Source of the DNA: Tetraselmis striata
Lineage: Eukaryota > Chlorophyta > Chlorodendrophyceae > Chlorodendrales > Chlorodendraceae
NCBI GenBank assembly: GCA_006384855.1
Contig: VCJN01002102.1
Location: 1 to 64,000 of the forward strand
Length of the DNA: 64,000 nucleotides
Reading direction: 5' to 3'
Shown one piece after another: positions 14,174 to 24,404 of this stretch; position 1 is the first letter of the stretch, and every line of letters begins with the position of its first letter. The notes beneath the pieces are model-generated. The model saw nothing but the letters and a program-made list of their open reading frames with translations, had not been told where the DNA came from and did not search any database. Both the position numbers and the translations under genes were made by a program.

Positions 14174-16884
14174 ATATTTATACATAAATAATATATTATA
14201 TAACATATGACACTACCAGGAAACTGGACACACGGCACAGTCATGCTTTCCAGCGGCGGCCGCAGCTTTGACTTATCCATTAGCATCAATGCGCAGATGC
14301 CTACCCATGTCCACGCTTTGGGTCCGGTGTATGTCACTCTTTTCGATCCCTTGGAAAAGGAGGGAAAACCACATTTCTCTGGATGTCGTTCAGAATTCGC
14401 CACAATTACCGCACGCGCCCACACTCAATGACGCAAAACAGTTCGTTATTTCTTGTTTCCCGCGCACCAAACTCTATGGGACGGGTGACCATGAAAGCCC
14501 TGCAGAGGCCTTTCTGCTGGGGACGAGCTGCGGCTGTTGGCATACGCAGGAGTGTGCAGGAAGCCGCAGGGAGAACGGGCGGTGGGGGTGAGGGGGGGGG
14601 GGGCGGGGGGGCGCACCATGTGCGGTCAGCCACGTCCGGCGCATCGCTCTTGTCCTGGATGTCGTCGGTGGAGAGCGCGGCGTCGTCGCCAAACACGGCG
14701 CGGCTGGCCCGGCGGGCGCACGTCAGCGCCTGCCCCACCGCGCGCACCTGGAGCGCCACCTGCGCCAGCTTGGCCCAGAACTCGGGCGTCGCGGTGTCGC
14801 CCATCGAGCTGAGGTGGTCCACTGCGGACTGCACCTGCGCCTCTAGCTGTGTGGTCTCCTGCGGATCGATGCATTGCGTCAATTCCTGGACATCGGTGGA
14901 GGGCTCCAAGAAGGCAGGTTGCCCGGGCGGGGGGCGGGGGGGGGGGGGGGGGGCATTGGGTAGCTGGCGGCGGTCCGCACCAGGTCGGACTGCGTCGACA
15001 GCTTCTCGATGATGCTGATCACCTTGCCCGCGGCCTCCTGCGGACCCTGTGAGGCAGCAGCGCACACCGGCAGCAGCGCACACACAGTCGGCTCCGTCAC
15101 GCTGGGCTCATTCCGCGCCGGCTACCGGGACAACGATGACGGCAGCCAGCGCCCATCCCGCCGCCAACGCAACGCCCCCCCCCCCCCCCTCCCCCCCTTA
15201 CCTTGACAGAGGCGGGCAGCGCAGGCTCACGGCCACAGAGCTTTAGCAGGCGTGCGTAGGTCTCCAGCATGGTCTGGCTTGGGCTCTCCCCCGCGCGCTG
15301 GATGGCGCCTTCCAGCACCTCAATCTGCCCCAGCATGCGCGCGCCCTCAAACAGTCAATTGGAAGAGGCAGGGGGAGGGGGGGGGGGGGGGGGGGCGCTG
15401 GGAAACACCCGCATCCAGGCGCGACCCCCCCCCCACACACACACACCCTCTCTTGTCAATACAGCACAGGGAAAAACGTCGCACGTGCATACATATACAA
15501 TGAATGCAAATATAACTATGCAATATACTATACTACATACTTAGATGAATATATAAATATACAACAAATACATACATAAATATAAAACAAATACATCGAT
15601 AGATAAACACATAGATAAACATAAAACAAACACATGGATAAATACAGCACTGGGCTGCCGCGAACGCACTGCGGGCTTGAGCTCCGCCACATCGGCCTCG
15701 TCAATATTCTTGCCGCCCAGCATCTTGGCTGCAAGGTCACGCAGCAGCCGTCATGTCAGTCGCCGTCCTGCGCTGCGGGGGCTATGGCGCGACGGCCCGA
15801 CGCCAATCGCTGAGCATGCTGGCCAGTGAGGGGAACCAGAGGCGCATCCGTGCGGGCGCGGCGCATCTTGTCACAGGCACTGACGGCAGTGTCCGCGGGG
15901 GGTGTGGCTCAGGATGGGTGCGCCGCAGAAGAGGCAATTGAAGGCAGGGGACCAGAGGCGCAAAGCAGGAAGAAGGGGGGGGCTCACTCGCGGCATCACG
16001 CGCCACGCCCAGCGGCGAATACTTGGGCTTTGGCTCGTCATCATCGGCGTCCTCCTCCTCCAGCAGCAGGTCCCCCTCCTCTTCGTCCTCCTCCGGCGGC
16101 GGCCACGGCACACCAAGCACGCCCAGCATCACGCGGTGCTCCACGCCCTGCGCAAAGCCGCCAGCCAGCGCGCATACCAGCACCTGCGGGCCGGCGCGGC
16201 GGCGCCCTCACGCCTCAGCGCCCTCGCAGTTGGGCACCAGGCAGTGGGACTGGCCCAAATCACCCTCTGGCGACCCAGCTGGCGCAATCATAGGAGCAGG
16301 GTTATGCCTGTGGGCCTCACCGGGTCCACCGCCTCCTGGTCCATCTGGAACAGCCGGTCCACGACGGCCTTGAACACGCGCTCCACCGCCGCCATGTGCT
16401 GGCCGTTGAGGAAGTGGATGTAGTAGTTCCAGGCGTTGACGGCGCCATTGAGCACAAGCCACGGCTGCCCGGCGCGCAGGCCCAGCTCCATGCCCTCCAG
16501 CAGCGCATCCGGCAGCCGCTCCTGCAACTCCTGCCGGCAGCGGCAGGGGGGGAGGCCGGGGGAGGGGGGGGGGGGGGAGGCGACACGCGCCATGCGGGTC
16601 AGCGCCCGCAAAGGGGCGAATGGGATCCATTCGCACATCAGGGCGAATAGGTGTAGGGAATGGATGGCGCCATTGGTAACACACTCAGCCGCATTGGAGG
16701 CGCCATTGACCTGTATGTAGAGGTACCATCTAATTGAGCTCGCAGGAAAAAACAAGCAGAAAAATTAACTGTTTTGCACCATCGAGTTTGGAATCCCGCT
16801 GCAATATTCAGGGTGTATTCTGACAGATTTCCATTTGAACATATATTGTTTTCCTTTTCAGGGCCCGCCCCAAGGGATGGGGGG

Positions 16885-16918
<34 letters not shown>

Positions 16919-19900
16919 GCAAGAACAGTACTATACAGCGAGCCCAGCGTCGCACATTAACGGCATGGCGCGGCAGGCTGGCCTGGCTGGGACTCGCACC
17001 TCTATTTCAAAGGGCGGCTTGCGCGGGCCAGACGGCTTCCCGTCCTCCTCCGCCAGCCGCTCCGCGGGCGGCACGTAGCCGTCCGGCGGGTTGAGCTCCT
17101 CGCCCTCGTCCGTCAGCGCGTACGCCAGCGCGTCGACCTCGATGAACGCCACCTCCGCCTGCGCCACCACCATCTCCGCGTCCACCGCCGGGTCCCACTG
17201 CGCGGCCAGCGCATGCGGCGCCGCGTCGATGACGATCTGATCCAGCCGGACGCTCCACGCTGCCTTCACCACCTGCAGCCACCCGCCGACAGCACACATC
17301 CCCCAAACAATCAGCACCCCGCGACGCCGACAGCCAGAAAATGCCGAGATAGACCCCACAGGCCGCCGACAGAACGCACAAACGGCGCGGCCCGTCGAGC
17401 AAGCAGGGCGCCCTCCGAGCTCACCTCGCACCACCAGATCGTGCGCTGGCGCGCTGCGTGCTGGCGCGCTGTGCGCTCCTCGCTGTCGTCCGTTGCGGCC
17501 GGGGGCGGCGCGGGCTCGAGTGCCAGCAGCAGGTCTGGGCAAGGGGTGGCCCCAGGACAAGTCAGCGTCGGCGAACATGCAGCGCCGAATCGGCGTTGCG
17601 TATCCACGCCCTCCTCCGTACCGCACACGGGAGATGTGCACGCCCATCCGTGCACCTCATCCCAACATCTGAGCGCCGCCCTGACGGGCACGCGGGCAGG
17701 CAGGCTCACACCGATGAGGCGCTTCAGCTGCGCAGCCTTGACCTCCGGGTTGCGGACGTCCTTGGCGCGCTCCAGCGCCAGCACGACCTGCTCCAGCTCC
17801 GTCTCGGGCAGCCGCGTGATGGATGTCTTGAGGTCCAGCGCCTCGTACATTGGCTCGAGGTAGCGGTCCAGGGGGCGCTGCAGGCGGAAGCGCTTGATCT
17901 GCGCGGCCGGCCGGCGGTTCCCGATCAAAGCTCAAATCAGGAGCCGCGCCACGCTGCCGCTGCCGCTGAACATCATCATTGCCATCACGCTCCCAATATC
18001 TCACGCAGCGCCAACCGCGCACCATGCATGTGGTCGCAGGTCACAACAATGGATTGTATTGCATCATCCAGCAAAAAACAATAGGTGCTGCGCTCGTGGT
18101 GTATTCTGACAGAGATCCAGACAAATAGTTATTTTCCTCTTTTCACGGGGTTATACAAATAAAGTCACACAGCAGTGTCCCCGCTCTGATCTGTGCACAT
18201 ATATATACCATGTATACACCATATATATCTATATATGCATGCATATATACCACATATATGCACATGTATATATACAATATTTACACCGTGCATATATCAT
18301 ATGTGTAACACATACAAAATATACTCTAGATTCAATGCATTACAAACTAAACATATATATTCATAAGCCCCTTGCAAACCCACAAACACCATACCACAAC
18401 ATGCCTTACTGCTCGGTGTCGTACTCAAAGCGTGGATACGGCCATGCACCCATTCACGGGGCAGGTGCATTACGGGGGATGAAACAATACTCAGTATGTC
18501 ATCACTGCAGGGCGGCGCACCTCCGCCTCCGGCGCAATGTAGTCCAGCGCCAGGCCCTTGCGGACCTCGCCCGCCGCCTTGGGGAACACCTCGTCCAGGT
18601 AATCCGCCTTGGCGACCTCCAGGTGAAGCGCCGCGCGCAGGCGGTTCAGTGGGGATTCGATCTCCTCCAGCGCCTGCGAAGCGGCGGCGGCGCGGGTGAG
18701 CAGGGCCGCGCGCTCTGGAAGCGGGCAGATGGACAAGGCTCCAAGGAGGGGGGTGAGGAGACATGTAGCCCACGGCTGCCGGGGGGGGGGGGGCAAAGAA
18801 GTCGCTTCCCACCTTGGCGGCAGCGGCAAAGGCACGCTTCACATGCACGCGCAGGTTGGGCTGCAGGAGCACGAGGCCGGTGTTCCAGATCATGCGCGCT
18901 GTGTCCTGCACGCCCGCCGGCACGCGCAGACGCTTGAACTGGCTCAGCGTCTGGTCCAGGCTCTCCAGGATGCCGCACAGAGCCTTCACCGTGCGCTTGC
19001 CCAGCTTGAAGCGGGCCTCGCCCAGGGCTTGCAGGTCCAGGGATGCCACGGTGAGGTCGCTCCACACGCGCGGCAGCAGATCCTGCGCGAACAGGCCCAG
19101 TCTTCTCGTCAGCGCCGGGAACAGCACAAGTGCGCCGGCAGCTTTCAGGACACCTCGCGGGCGTTCGCTGGTCAGCGCAGTGCGCGGATGCATGCACCCA
19201 AAGGGGAGGCACGCCGCCAACCGCAAGCACGGGCACGCCCGGCCAGGCAGCTGCCGCACCTGCGAGGTGTTGGCGCGGTTGGCGCAGCTCCGCGCCAGGC
19301 CCAGCAGCCCCCGCTGCGCGGCCGTCCAGGCAACGTCCGCCACAACATGGAGATTGACGTCCCGGGCGGAGGCCTGCGAGGGCCCGGCAGCGGGAGCGGC
19401 TCAGCTGCCGCGGCTATAGTAGGGCGGCTGCAGGCTAAAGTAACAGGCCTCGTTGTCCGTCTGCTCGATAAAGCGGTAGTCTGCTACTCAGGAGGTCCCC
19501 GGATCGATTCCTGGCTCTGTCATTTCAGGGAAATGTCATCCAACCCCGTGTCCCGGGTTTACCCGGTTGATGCATTTGCCCTTCCGGGTTCGAATGAGGC
19601 AACGGTCTAATGGCTATGCCAGGCCTACGACCGCAGTTGGCGCATGAGGTCAAGTGCTGGGGCGGCTTTGGCCGATGACCCGGGGCAAACTTTACTTTTT
19701 CTTATAGTAGGGCGGCCACAACAGTCCCCTCTCCGAGTGAAATTAGCACACGAGTTTCGACACCCCATTGTACTCCTTGGGGCCGATGTAGGTGAATGGC
19801 ACCCGGCAGTCTGAGGTCGGGCAGGCATGGTATTCATACGCTTGCGCGCCTTGGACCCAAGCAGCCTCTTTACCCAGCAGATCCACTGCCCAGTCGGCCG

Positions 19901-21929
19901 GGCCAACATGTGTGCATGGTCATGAGGGAGGCGGCGGAGCAGCGCACCTCTGGCTCTGGATCCACCTTCTTCCACACATCCGCGAGTTGCGTCTCCACCT
20001 GCAGGCGGCGCCCGCGCCCGCGCCCAGGCTGAGCATGCTGGCAGGGAGAGGGGCAGGTGCCAAGCTGCGACCAGGCGGGCAGGACGGACCTGCTCCCTGG
20101 GGAGTGCGGGCTGCGACTTGATGGTCTGCAGCAGCGCGCGCGCCGCGGCCTCTGTCGCCGGCGCTGTGTCGGCTTTGCCTTTGCCGCTCACCTGGCCGAT
20201 GTGCACTTTGGCCGCCCGCAGCTCCACGCTGAGGTCGGGGAACGCCTCCGCTAGCGGGATGGCCTGGTCAAAGGCCTGCGGGGTTGGGCGGGAGAGGGAA
20301 GGGCGAACGCACAACGAGCCGCCTGCCGTCTGAGGAAAGCATGGAGCGGGAAGGGAGAAGGCCATGCGTGCGCTGGCGCGGCCTGGTGGTGATGGGTGGT
20401 GCTGGCTGATGAGTTGGTACCTTTTGAAACAACCCGGGAGGGGGGGGGGGGGGGGGGGTAGCGCGGCGGAATGCAGGCGGTGCTGGGAGTGTTTGTCTCA
20501 AACCTTGAGCGCGTCGTCGGGCTTCCCTGCCTCGGCGTAACACATCGCGAGCGCCCCGAGGCAGCGTGCCTTCCACTCCTCCTGCCCCGCTACGCTTGCC
20601 ACCAGCGCCTGCACGAACGCCTCCTGGCTGGGAAGCAGCGAGCTGCGCATGCCGTCGCGCTGCAACGGGCGCGACACGTGCCAGTAGTGCACGGTGCCGT
20701 TGTATACAAGGAAGGCATAGCGCGGGTTGGGCTTCGCCACAGCCAGGCCCTGGGAAGCGCAGCCACAGGAGGGAGGGGGTCGAGGGGCGGGCGACGCTGT
20801 GAGAGAGGCTGTGCCATGTTATCACATCGTAACAGCAGTAGCCTGCGGACTCGGACCCGCACCTGCTGCAGGAACTTGAGGGCGTCCAGCGTGCCGGTGA
20901 TGAGGTCCTGGCCCTGTGGTAGGGCGGGCGGGGCTGCCTGTTTAGTGCTGGAGAGAGGCCGAGGACATCGTGCTGCAGGTGTGGTTACGAGCGGCACGAA
21001 GAGTTGCAACAGAAGGCGCCCGGGGGAGGGGGGGGGGGGGGGGGGGGGACCTTGAGCACACGGGTGCGGGCGGACTCCACGCGCGCGCGAGCATAGTAGG
21101 CGCGGCACAGGAACTGGTCCGCAAGCTCCACCTTGCCGAACGCCGCGCCATACCTGCAAGATGCCAACACGTACGCCCGTCATGCAAGAACCACCCTCAG
21201 GCAGGGAAAGGCTATCACCCGCCTCCGCTGACGCTGGCGAGAGGGCGGGAGCTGGGGGACGCAAATTGGGAACTGATGTGGGAAGTGAGGGTAAAGAGAG
21301 GGGGAGGGAGTGCTGGGTGACTGGGCCTGCTCGTCTGCGTGTTTCGCGGCATCGCACCTGCATGACTCAAGGAAGTAGGCCTCCAGGCACTCGGCAGCAA
21401 CATCGACCTCATGCACCTGGCAAAGAGGACAGTGGCGGAGGAAGGCTGTCAGAAGACGATCAGCCGAGGGAGGGCTGTGGGCGAAACTCCTTTGTCAGGT
21501 TCATGATTGACCACTTGACTCATCCATGAATGGAACCTCAGTGCCACCTCTGCTCTTTATGTTTTTCATTGGGCAGATCATTATGCTGCCGGTGGTATTA
21601 GTTTGGTAGTGACGGTAGATCGAGTGCCAACTGCATGGCAAGGCGAGGGCGAGCTGGCCAGGGCGGGCAGTGGCACTGGCTGGGCCTTGGCGGCGGGGTG
21701 GCAGAGGCGGCTGGGATTGCCGGCCGGGAATCCGGGCGCAGAGCTGCGCCAGGCGCACCTGCAGAGCGGTCTCCGCGCACAGAACCAGCAGGTCCAGATC
21801 CGCGCGGTCCGCCGCGCTGTTCTCGTTGAGCGCCACCCAGAGGCCGTTGAAGGCGTTGTGCAGCAGCGCCACCTCCCCCGTGGCGGCCGCCTGCACTAGT
21901 GTGGCGCGAATAGTCTCCGGCAGGGGCAT
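204..21929 (-). CDS. CFAP46: CFAP46, ciliary central-pair (C1d) protein, about 50 exons
   Basis: Cilia- and flagella-associated protein 46 (FAP46 in Chlamydomonas) is a large helical-repeat protein of the C1d projection of the axonemal central pair and helps control ciliary beating. I recognised it by exon-by-exon agreement with the animal protein: a start block containing LLVLCAETALQVRL, then RYAFLVYNGTVHYW, later RVLALHLSPDQRHLY, and at the C-terminus SGLIYYGLGRMLSYI and GAKSIVMNTAYAT. Most exons have clean GT-AG borders and matching phases. The exons I could define sum to roughly 2,900 codons, close to the family's ~2,700 residues. Translation starts at 21,929 and stops at 204-206. Exons 8, 26, 33, 46 and the stretch 876-1,247 have unresolved frames, and two breaks fall in T6 runs. 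The family call is firm; the exact model is not. Confidence 0.93.
1901..2640. repeat. 211-bp tandem repeat inside a CFAP46 intron, about 3.5 copies
   Basis: The 20-mer cttatccacatgcgcggccg recurs at 1,901, 2,112, 2,323 and 2,534, an exact 211-bp period. The array ends after a partial copy near 2,635. Copies differ by a few substitutions. It fills most of the intron between exons 2,869-2,666 and 1,806-1,635. Open frames across it are by-products of the repeat, since 211 is not a multiple of 3. Confidence 0.93.
3954..4675. other. CFAP46 intron, AT-rich core, plus the adjoining exon at 4,676-4,985 excluded
   Basis: Non-coding between the exons at 3,953 and ~4,985. The part 4,190-4,380 is AT-rich (runs of tattattattgg) in otherwise GC-rich surroundings. 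I see no gene, repeat family or RNA here. Confidence 0.5.
4676..13368 (-). CDS. CFAP46: CFAP46 exons 22-40, middle region
   Basis: Exons: 13,368-~13,274; 13,123-12,944; 12,572-12,348; 12,247-12,188; ~12,105-11,946; 11,819-11,675; 10,339-10,199; 10,081-9,977; 9,754-9,604; 9,172-8,934; 8,866-8,591; ~8,487-8,040; 7,774-7,631; 7,441-7,160; 7,039-6,905; 6,117-5,971; 5,601-~5,391; ~5,330-5,133; ~4,985-4,676. Exon 30 ends in phase 1 and exon 31 completes the glycine codon. Exons 26-27 encode a Ser-Arg/Gly low-complexity linker (GSRVGSRAGSKAGSRAGSR). Exon 29 is Pro-rich. Exon 22 seems to use a GC rather than GT donor at about 13,273. Exon 33 is the least certain: its N-terminal frame does not join exon 32. 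Confidence 0.82.
6640..6776 (-). repeat. short dispersed repeat, copy 1
   Basis: This copy reads cgctagaagggtggcaag, then ccaggcaccgccgtt, then gccacctactcgctag. The same pieces occur in the reverse orientation at 10,785-10,880 and 50,105-50,190. GGTGGC and GCCACC near its ends form a small inverted repeat, so it may be a fragment or end of a MITE-like element. It lies in the 788-bp CFAP46 intron between exons 6,905 and 6,117. The rest of that intron is AT-rich and holds nothing else I can name. Confidence 0.65.
7551..7582 (+). repeat. degenerate interstitial telomere-type repeat (TTTAGGG)
   Basis: The stretch reads ctttagggtttcagggttta, about three to four imperfect TTTAGGG units, inside a CFAP46 intron. 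TTTAGGG is the land-plant and trebouxiophyte-type telomere unit (Chlamydomonas uses TTTTAGGG). A tract this short can also arise by chance or by break repair. Confidence 0.5.
10340..11674. other. largest CFAP46 intron (1.3 kb), AT-rich, with dispersed repeat copy 2
   Basis: Between exons at 10,339 and 11,675. It contains the short dispersed repeat at about 10,785-10,880 (gtaggtggcgaaaac, cggtgcctggccgta, gccacccttttagcg). From 10,860 to 11,475 it is AT-rich with no coding signal and no repeat unit I can define. Confidence 0.6.
13863..19373 (-). CDS. CFAP46: CFAP46 exons 9-21, helical repeat region
   Basis: Exons: 19,373-19,260; 19,082-18,813; ~18,716-18,521; 17,898-17,712; 17,534-17,425; 17,272-17,000; 16,530-16,321; 16,183-15,988; ~15,728-15,672; ~15,348-15,202; 15,049-~14,984; 14,887-~14,620; 14,019-13,863. 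Phases across 12 to 13 (187 nt then 110 nt) join correctly. Exon 10 (270 nt) encodes DLLPRVWSDLTVASLDLQAL, typical of the family. Exon 16 has an acidic insert (EEDEEEGDLLLEEEDADDDE). Exon 14 encodes YVPPAERLAEEDGKPSGP. Several introns here contain long C runs on the coding strand, some just before the acceptor (about 15,394-15,370 and 14,952-14,933), where they may serve as the pyrimidine tract. Confidence 0.85.
14126..14170. repeat. (TA)n microsatellite, about 45 bp
   Basis: An uninterrupted TA run in the CFAP46 intron between exons 14,887 and 14,019. It borders an AT-rich segment. The 595-bp intron also carries a G-rich run near 14,589-14,611; no gene is visible. Confidence 0.9.
16886..16917. 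repeat. 32-bp G homopolymer in a CFAP46 intron
   Basis: The longest pure homopolymer of the window. It is C on the coding strand, about 80 nt behind the donor of exon 17,272-17,000. Similar intronic runs lie near 9,570-9,590, 14,933-14,952, 15,175-15,196, 15,370-15,394, 18,780-18,793, 20,441-20,458 and 21,028-21,048. The remainder of this 470-bp intron holds no recognisable feature. Confidence 0.95.
17899..18520. other. CFAP46 intron with AT-rich simple sequence
   Basis: Between exons at 18,521 and 17,898. The segment 18,195-18,370 consists of alternating tatatat/catatat simple sequence. Nothing else is seen. A similar A-rich simple stretch (ataaataca-type) occupies 15,530-15,640 in the intron between exons 15,672 and 15,348. 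Confidence 0.55.
19447..19706 (+). mobile_element. tRNA-derived SINE, copy 1
   Basis: The first ~75 bp look like a tRNA: a Pol III A-box-like stretch (tgctcgataaagcggtag) and a B box (ggatcgattcc) at tRNA spacing. A ~180-bp body follows (ccttccgggttcgaatgagg, then ctggggcggctttggccgat) and the copy ends in a T-rich tail. The whole unit recurs in the opposite orientation at 49,621-49,879, head and body alike. It sits in the CFAP46 intron between exons 8 and 9, antisense to the gene. Two homologous copies with Pol III boxes at one end is the SINE hallmark. I see no target duplication. Confidence 0.72.
19740..21929 (-). CDS. CFAP46: CFAP46 exons 1-8, N-terminal region
   Basis: Exons read on the minus strand: 21,929-21,759 (start MPLPETIRATL), 21,416-21,358, 21,153-21,051, 20,913-20,863, 20,749-20,504, 20,275-20,090, 19,998-19,948 and about 19,889-19,740. 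Exons 4, 5, 6 and 7 are 51, 246, 186 and 51 nt, all phase 0, which supports the borders. Exon 5 holds the strongest family signature, RYAFLVYNGTVHYWHVSRP. The region is alpha-helical and repeat-like throughout, as expected for stacked TPR-type repeats. Exon 8 reads well as EYHACPTSDCRVPFTYIGP but is off-phase from exon 7, so a border or base there is wrong. The ATG is the first one in frame; the residues behind it match the start of the family. Confidence 0.88.
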
Positions 21930-22340
21930 GCTGGCTGACTCCGCAATGAAGCCACGGGTGACCGAGGGCCGCCAAGTAGGCGTGTGTTTATGTGTGTGAG
22001 TGGAGTTCTATATGTTTACGATTTTCCTGTTGTATTTTTTCCAGTAATAACTATGGGGATGGAGTGCGCAACAGTGATGGACCTCTTCTTCCAAGGCGGC
22101 TCTCTGAGGGGCTGCCGATGCCAACTGCACCACCCCGCAGCCTGGAAGCCGAACGCCGTCGCACCACGGAGCGCCGACCCTGGCTGCGCTCTTTCCGCTG
22201 CTGCACTGGTTCGTTGTGATCCCGGCGATCCGCGTTCGGCCGTTGCGACTGCATGCGCCATTGCTGGGCCGACGGCATGCCGCCCCTCGCCCGAGCCGCG
22301 CGCGGCATGCCTCCGCCGGATGCTGCTTACATATTTTTGC
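21930..22340. other. region upstream of CFAP46, presumed 5' UTR and promoter
   Basis: GC-rich up to about 22,320. It contains a short gt-rich stretch (gtgtgtttatgtgtgtgagtg) near 21,980. I find no TATA box or conserved motif that I can defend. Confidence 0.3.
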
Positions 22341-22574
22341 TATTATTAATATTATATATTATTTATTGATATGATGCCCGGGATGATGATAAAAAATAAT
22401 GAATTAACTATGTCCTGCATATGTAGCAACAGGAGTATCTGTATAAGCAAGTAGCGACTACCCAGTAGTCAACTACAATAATAGATAGGGCTGGCTAGAT
22501 AGGGTTGGCGCCCTGGATTTTACTGGGAATGGGAAATTTTTCCAGCCATGGCGTCGGGCCCTCCCTCATTTGTT

Positions 22575-23240
22575 TTCGCCCCCGGGACAGGACTGGCACC
22601 AGTGAAACCCTTGCAGCCCTCCCTCATATTGCCTTCTTTGTTGCACATGTAGCGACTAACGCATTCCCGAACTGCTTTGCTCCGCGGGTTGGGGCTTGCC
22701 CCAACTCGAATTACTCGAATGGGCTGACGCCCGAACGGGTAGGGCGGACCTTTCGTGGTCAGTGCCGGGTTTTAGACGGCAGTGTTTTAGATGGCAGTGT
22801 TTTAGACGGTGATCCAACAGTGTTGGAAATGTTATCACTGGCCTTCAATTAATCGTGCAGAATGCCTCGGCGATTTGCTTCTTGACCATGATGGAATTTA
22901 TTACATCAGGGCTTTCACAAATGCGCACTACAAACAGAACTAACATCAACTATGAAAGGTTGCCAGCAAAAGAGATACATAAGCCTGAAACAAAGGTCGA
23001 GCAGGAGGCTAGGGAGCCAAGAACCAAGGAGGAGCCCAGGGAACCACGAAGTCGCTTAGCTGCCTGGAACCAAAGGGATCCCCGCTCCGGGGTGGGCTAT
23101 CAGCCGCGGCGAGGACGCTTGACCATGATGGAGCGTCGGCTACCCAGGGCTTTCCGTAACTCGATTGCTGCTGCCGAAACGGCCGTCGTAGAGACGCTTC
23201 AAGGGTTTCACTGGTGCCAGTCCTGTCCCGGGGGCGAAAA
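22575..23240. repeat. 41-bp inverted repeat enclosing about 0.6 kb
   Basis: The sequence at 22,575-22,615 (ttttcgcccccgggacagga then ctggcaccagtgaaaccctt) returns as its reverse complement at 23,200-23,240 over 41 bp. Such a pair around ~585 bp suggests a small non-autonomous DNA element. The enclosed DNA has three copies of a 15-bp unit (gttttagacggcagt) at 22,768-22,815 and no coding signal. From 22,340 to 22,560 the sequence is AT-rich and empty. Confidence 0.7.
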
Positions 23241-23793
23241 AAATGTTTCTTGCTCGTACTCGTACTCTTCATCTGACGCGCGCCGCGCGCGCGTCATCCC
23301 CGAATGCTGCGCGCGATGAGCACGCGCCGACCGGCGCGATGTATGCGGAGGCATGGAAAAATGAATAAACGTGTCTTCTCACTGCCACAGAAGCATTTAT
23401 TATTAAGCCGGACACTGAACCGCGCGGTGCGCGCCAATGTACCCCGGTCCTCGCTCTCCTTGCGTCCCTCGCGGGGCGCGTATAACCTAGCGCCACACCC
23501 GCACAGCTAGGGCTTACACGCCCAGCCGCGCGGTGCAACGATATCGCGGTACAACGATATATCGTTTCAAATATTTTTAAAATACCTGTACCCAACAGTG
23601 ACATTTTGCGCAGTGGCCGGGCGAGAGGTAGGAGTTCAAATCCAGAGCAGAAAATAAGGATCGCAATCGCGTTGATATTCCATTATTTTAAACGGCGACC
23701 TCTGCCCTCGGCCGCCCTCTTGTAGTGCTGCCAACACTCGGCAATTGTCCGCACCATGCTACCGGCGACTACAACAGGCACCAAGGGGTCGCT

Positions 23794-24009
23794 TCAAGGA
23801 CGCATCAGACGGTATAGGCGCGTAACAAAGGTCCCAAAGGGGTCGAATGGTGTGCATAAGATGTTGTTGACGAATCTTATGTCACGCACACCATCGGCCA
23901 GCGTCACACCGCGATATGTCGCGCCACCGTTGGGAGGAGAGCCAAGCGAGGTTCCCCGCCCGACGAGCCCCAAGAACCGCCCTCGCCGGGCGAACAGCAT
24001 GAGGCTCAC
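23794..24009 (-). CDS. short TIR-internal ORF, weak coding evidence
   Basis: The minus-strand frame ends GVRDIRFVNNILCTPFDPFG and stops soon after with LYRLMRP. The right TIR has the same ending on the plus strand near 35,340-35,445 with a few replacements (V/A, T/M, L/M), also closed by a stop. Upstream of this the two arms are not open in the same frame because of indels. It may be an exon of a TIR-borne gene or only an old coding remnant. I do not recognise the product. Confidence 0.25.
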   Translation of the reverse strand: MSLMLFARRGRFLGLVGRGTSLGSPPNGGATYRGVTLADGVRDIRFVNNILCTPFDPFGTFVTRLYRLMRP

Positions 24010-24404
24010 ACCCCGAAGCCCTTATGGGATCGGATGCTGTCTCATGACCGGCGGCTTTTGCGCGTCTCTCCATACGACCGCGAGGCGCATATGTTGTGCC
24101 GGCACACAAGAGTCACACATATCAACACAGCTACAAAGACTTTGTCATTGTGGGTTTCAGATTCGTGAAGCAAGTTCTCTGGCAATGCGGACGGTATTAC
24201 GCTCGGTTGGTGCGGCTCCGCTAGGGGTCGTGACGCATCTCCCGACCGGAGAGCATGCTTCCCGGACGCGGACTGGTCAGGTTGCACTGTGGCGGAGGTC
24301 AAGGGGGCAGGTACGGTAGTATTTTATCACCCACGGTCGTGCGTACAAGTATATGCCGTTATTAAAATCATCCACCCCGGACAATATGGCCCGACGGCAC
24401 AGTG

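Noticed and set aside
23756..24319. 187-codon plus-strand protein in the left TIR
   Set aside because: The frame is only partly kept in the right arm and composition is unremarkable. The opposite frame with NNILCTPFDPFG looks at least as coding.
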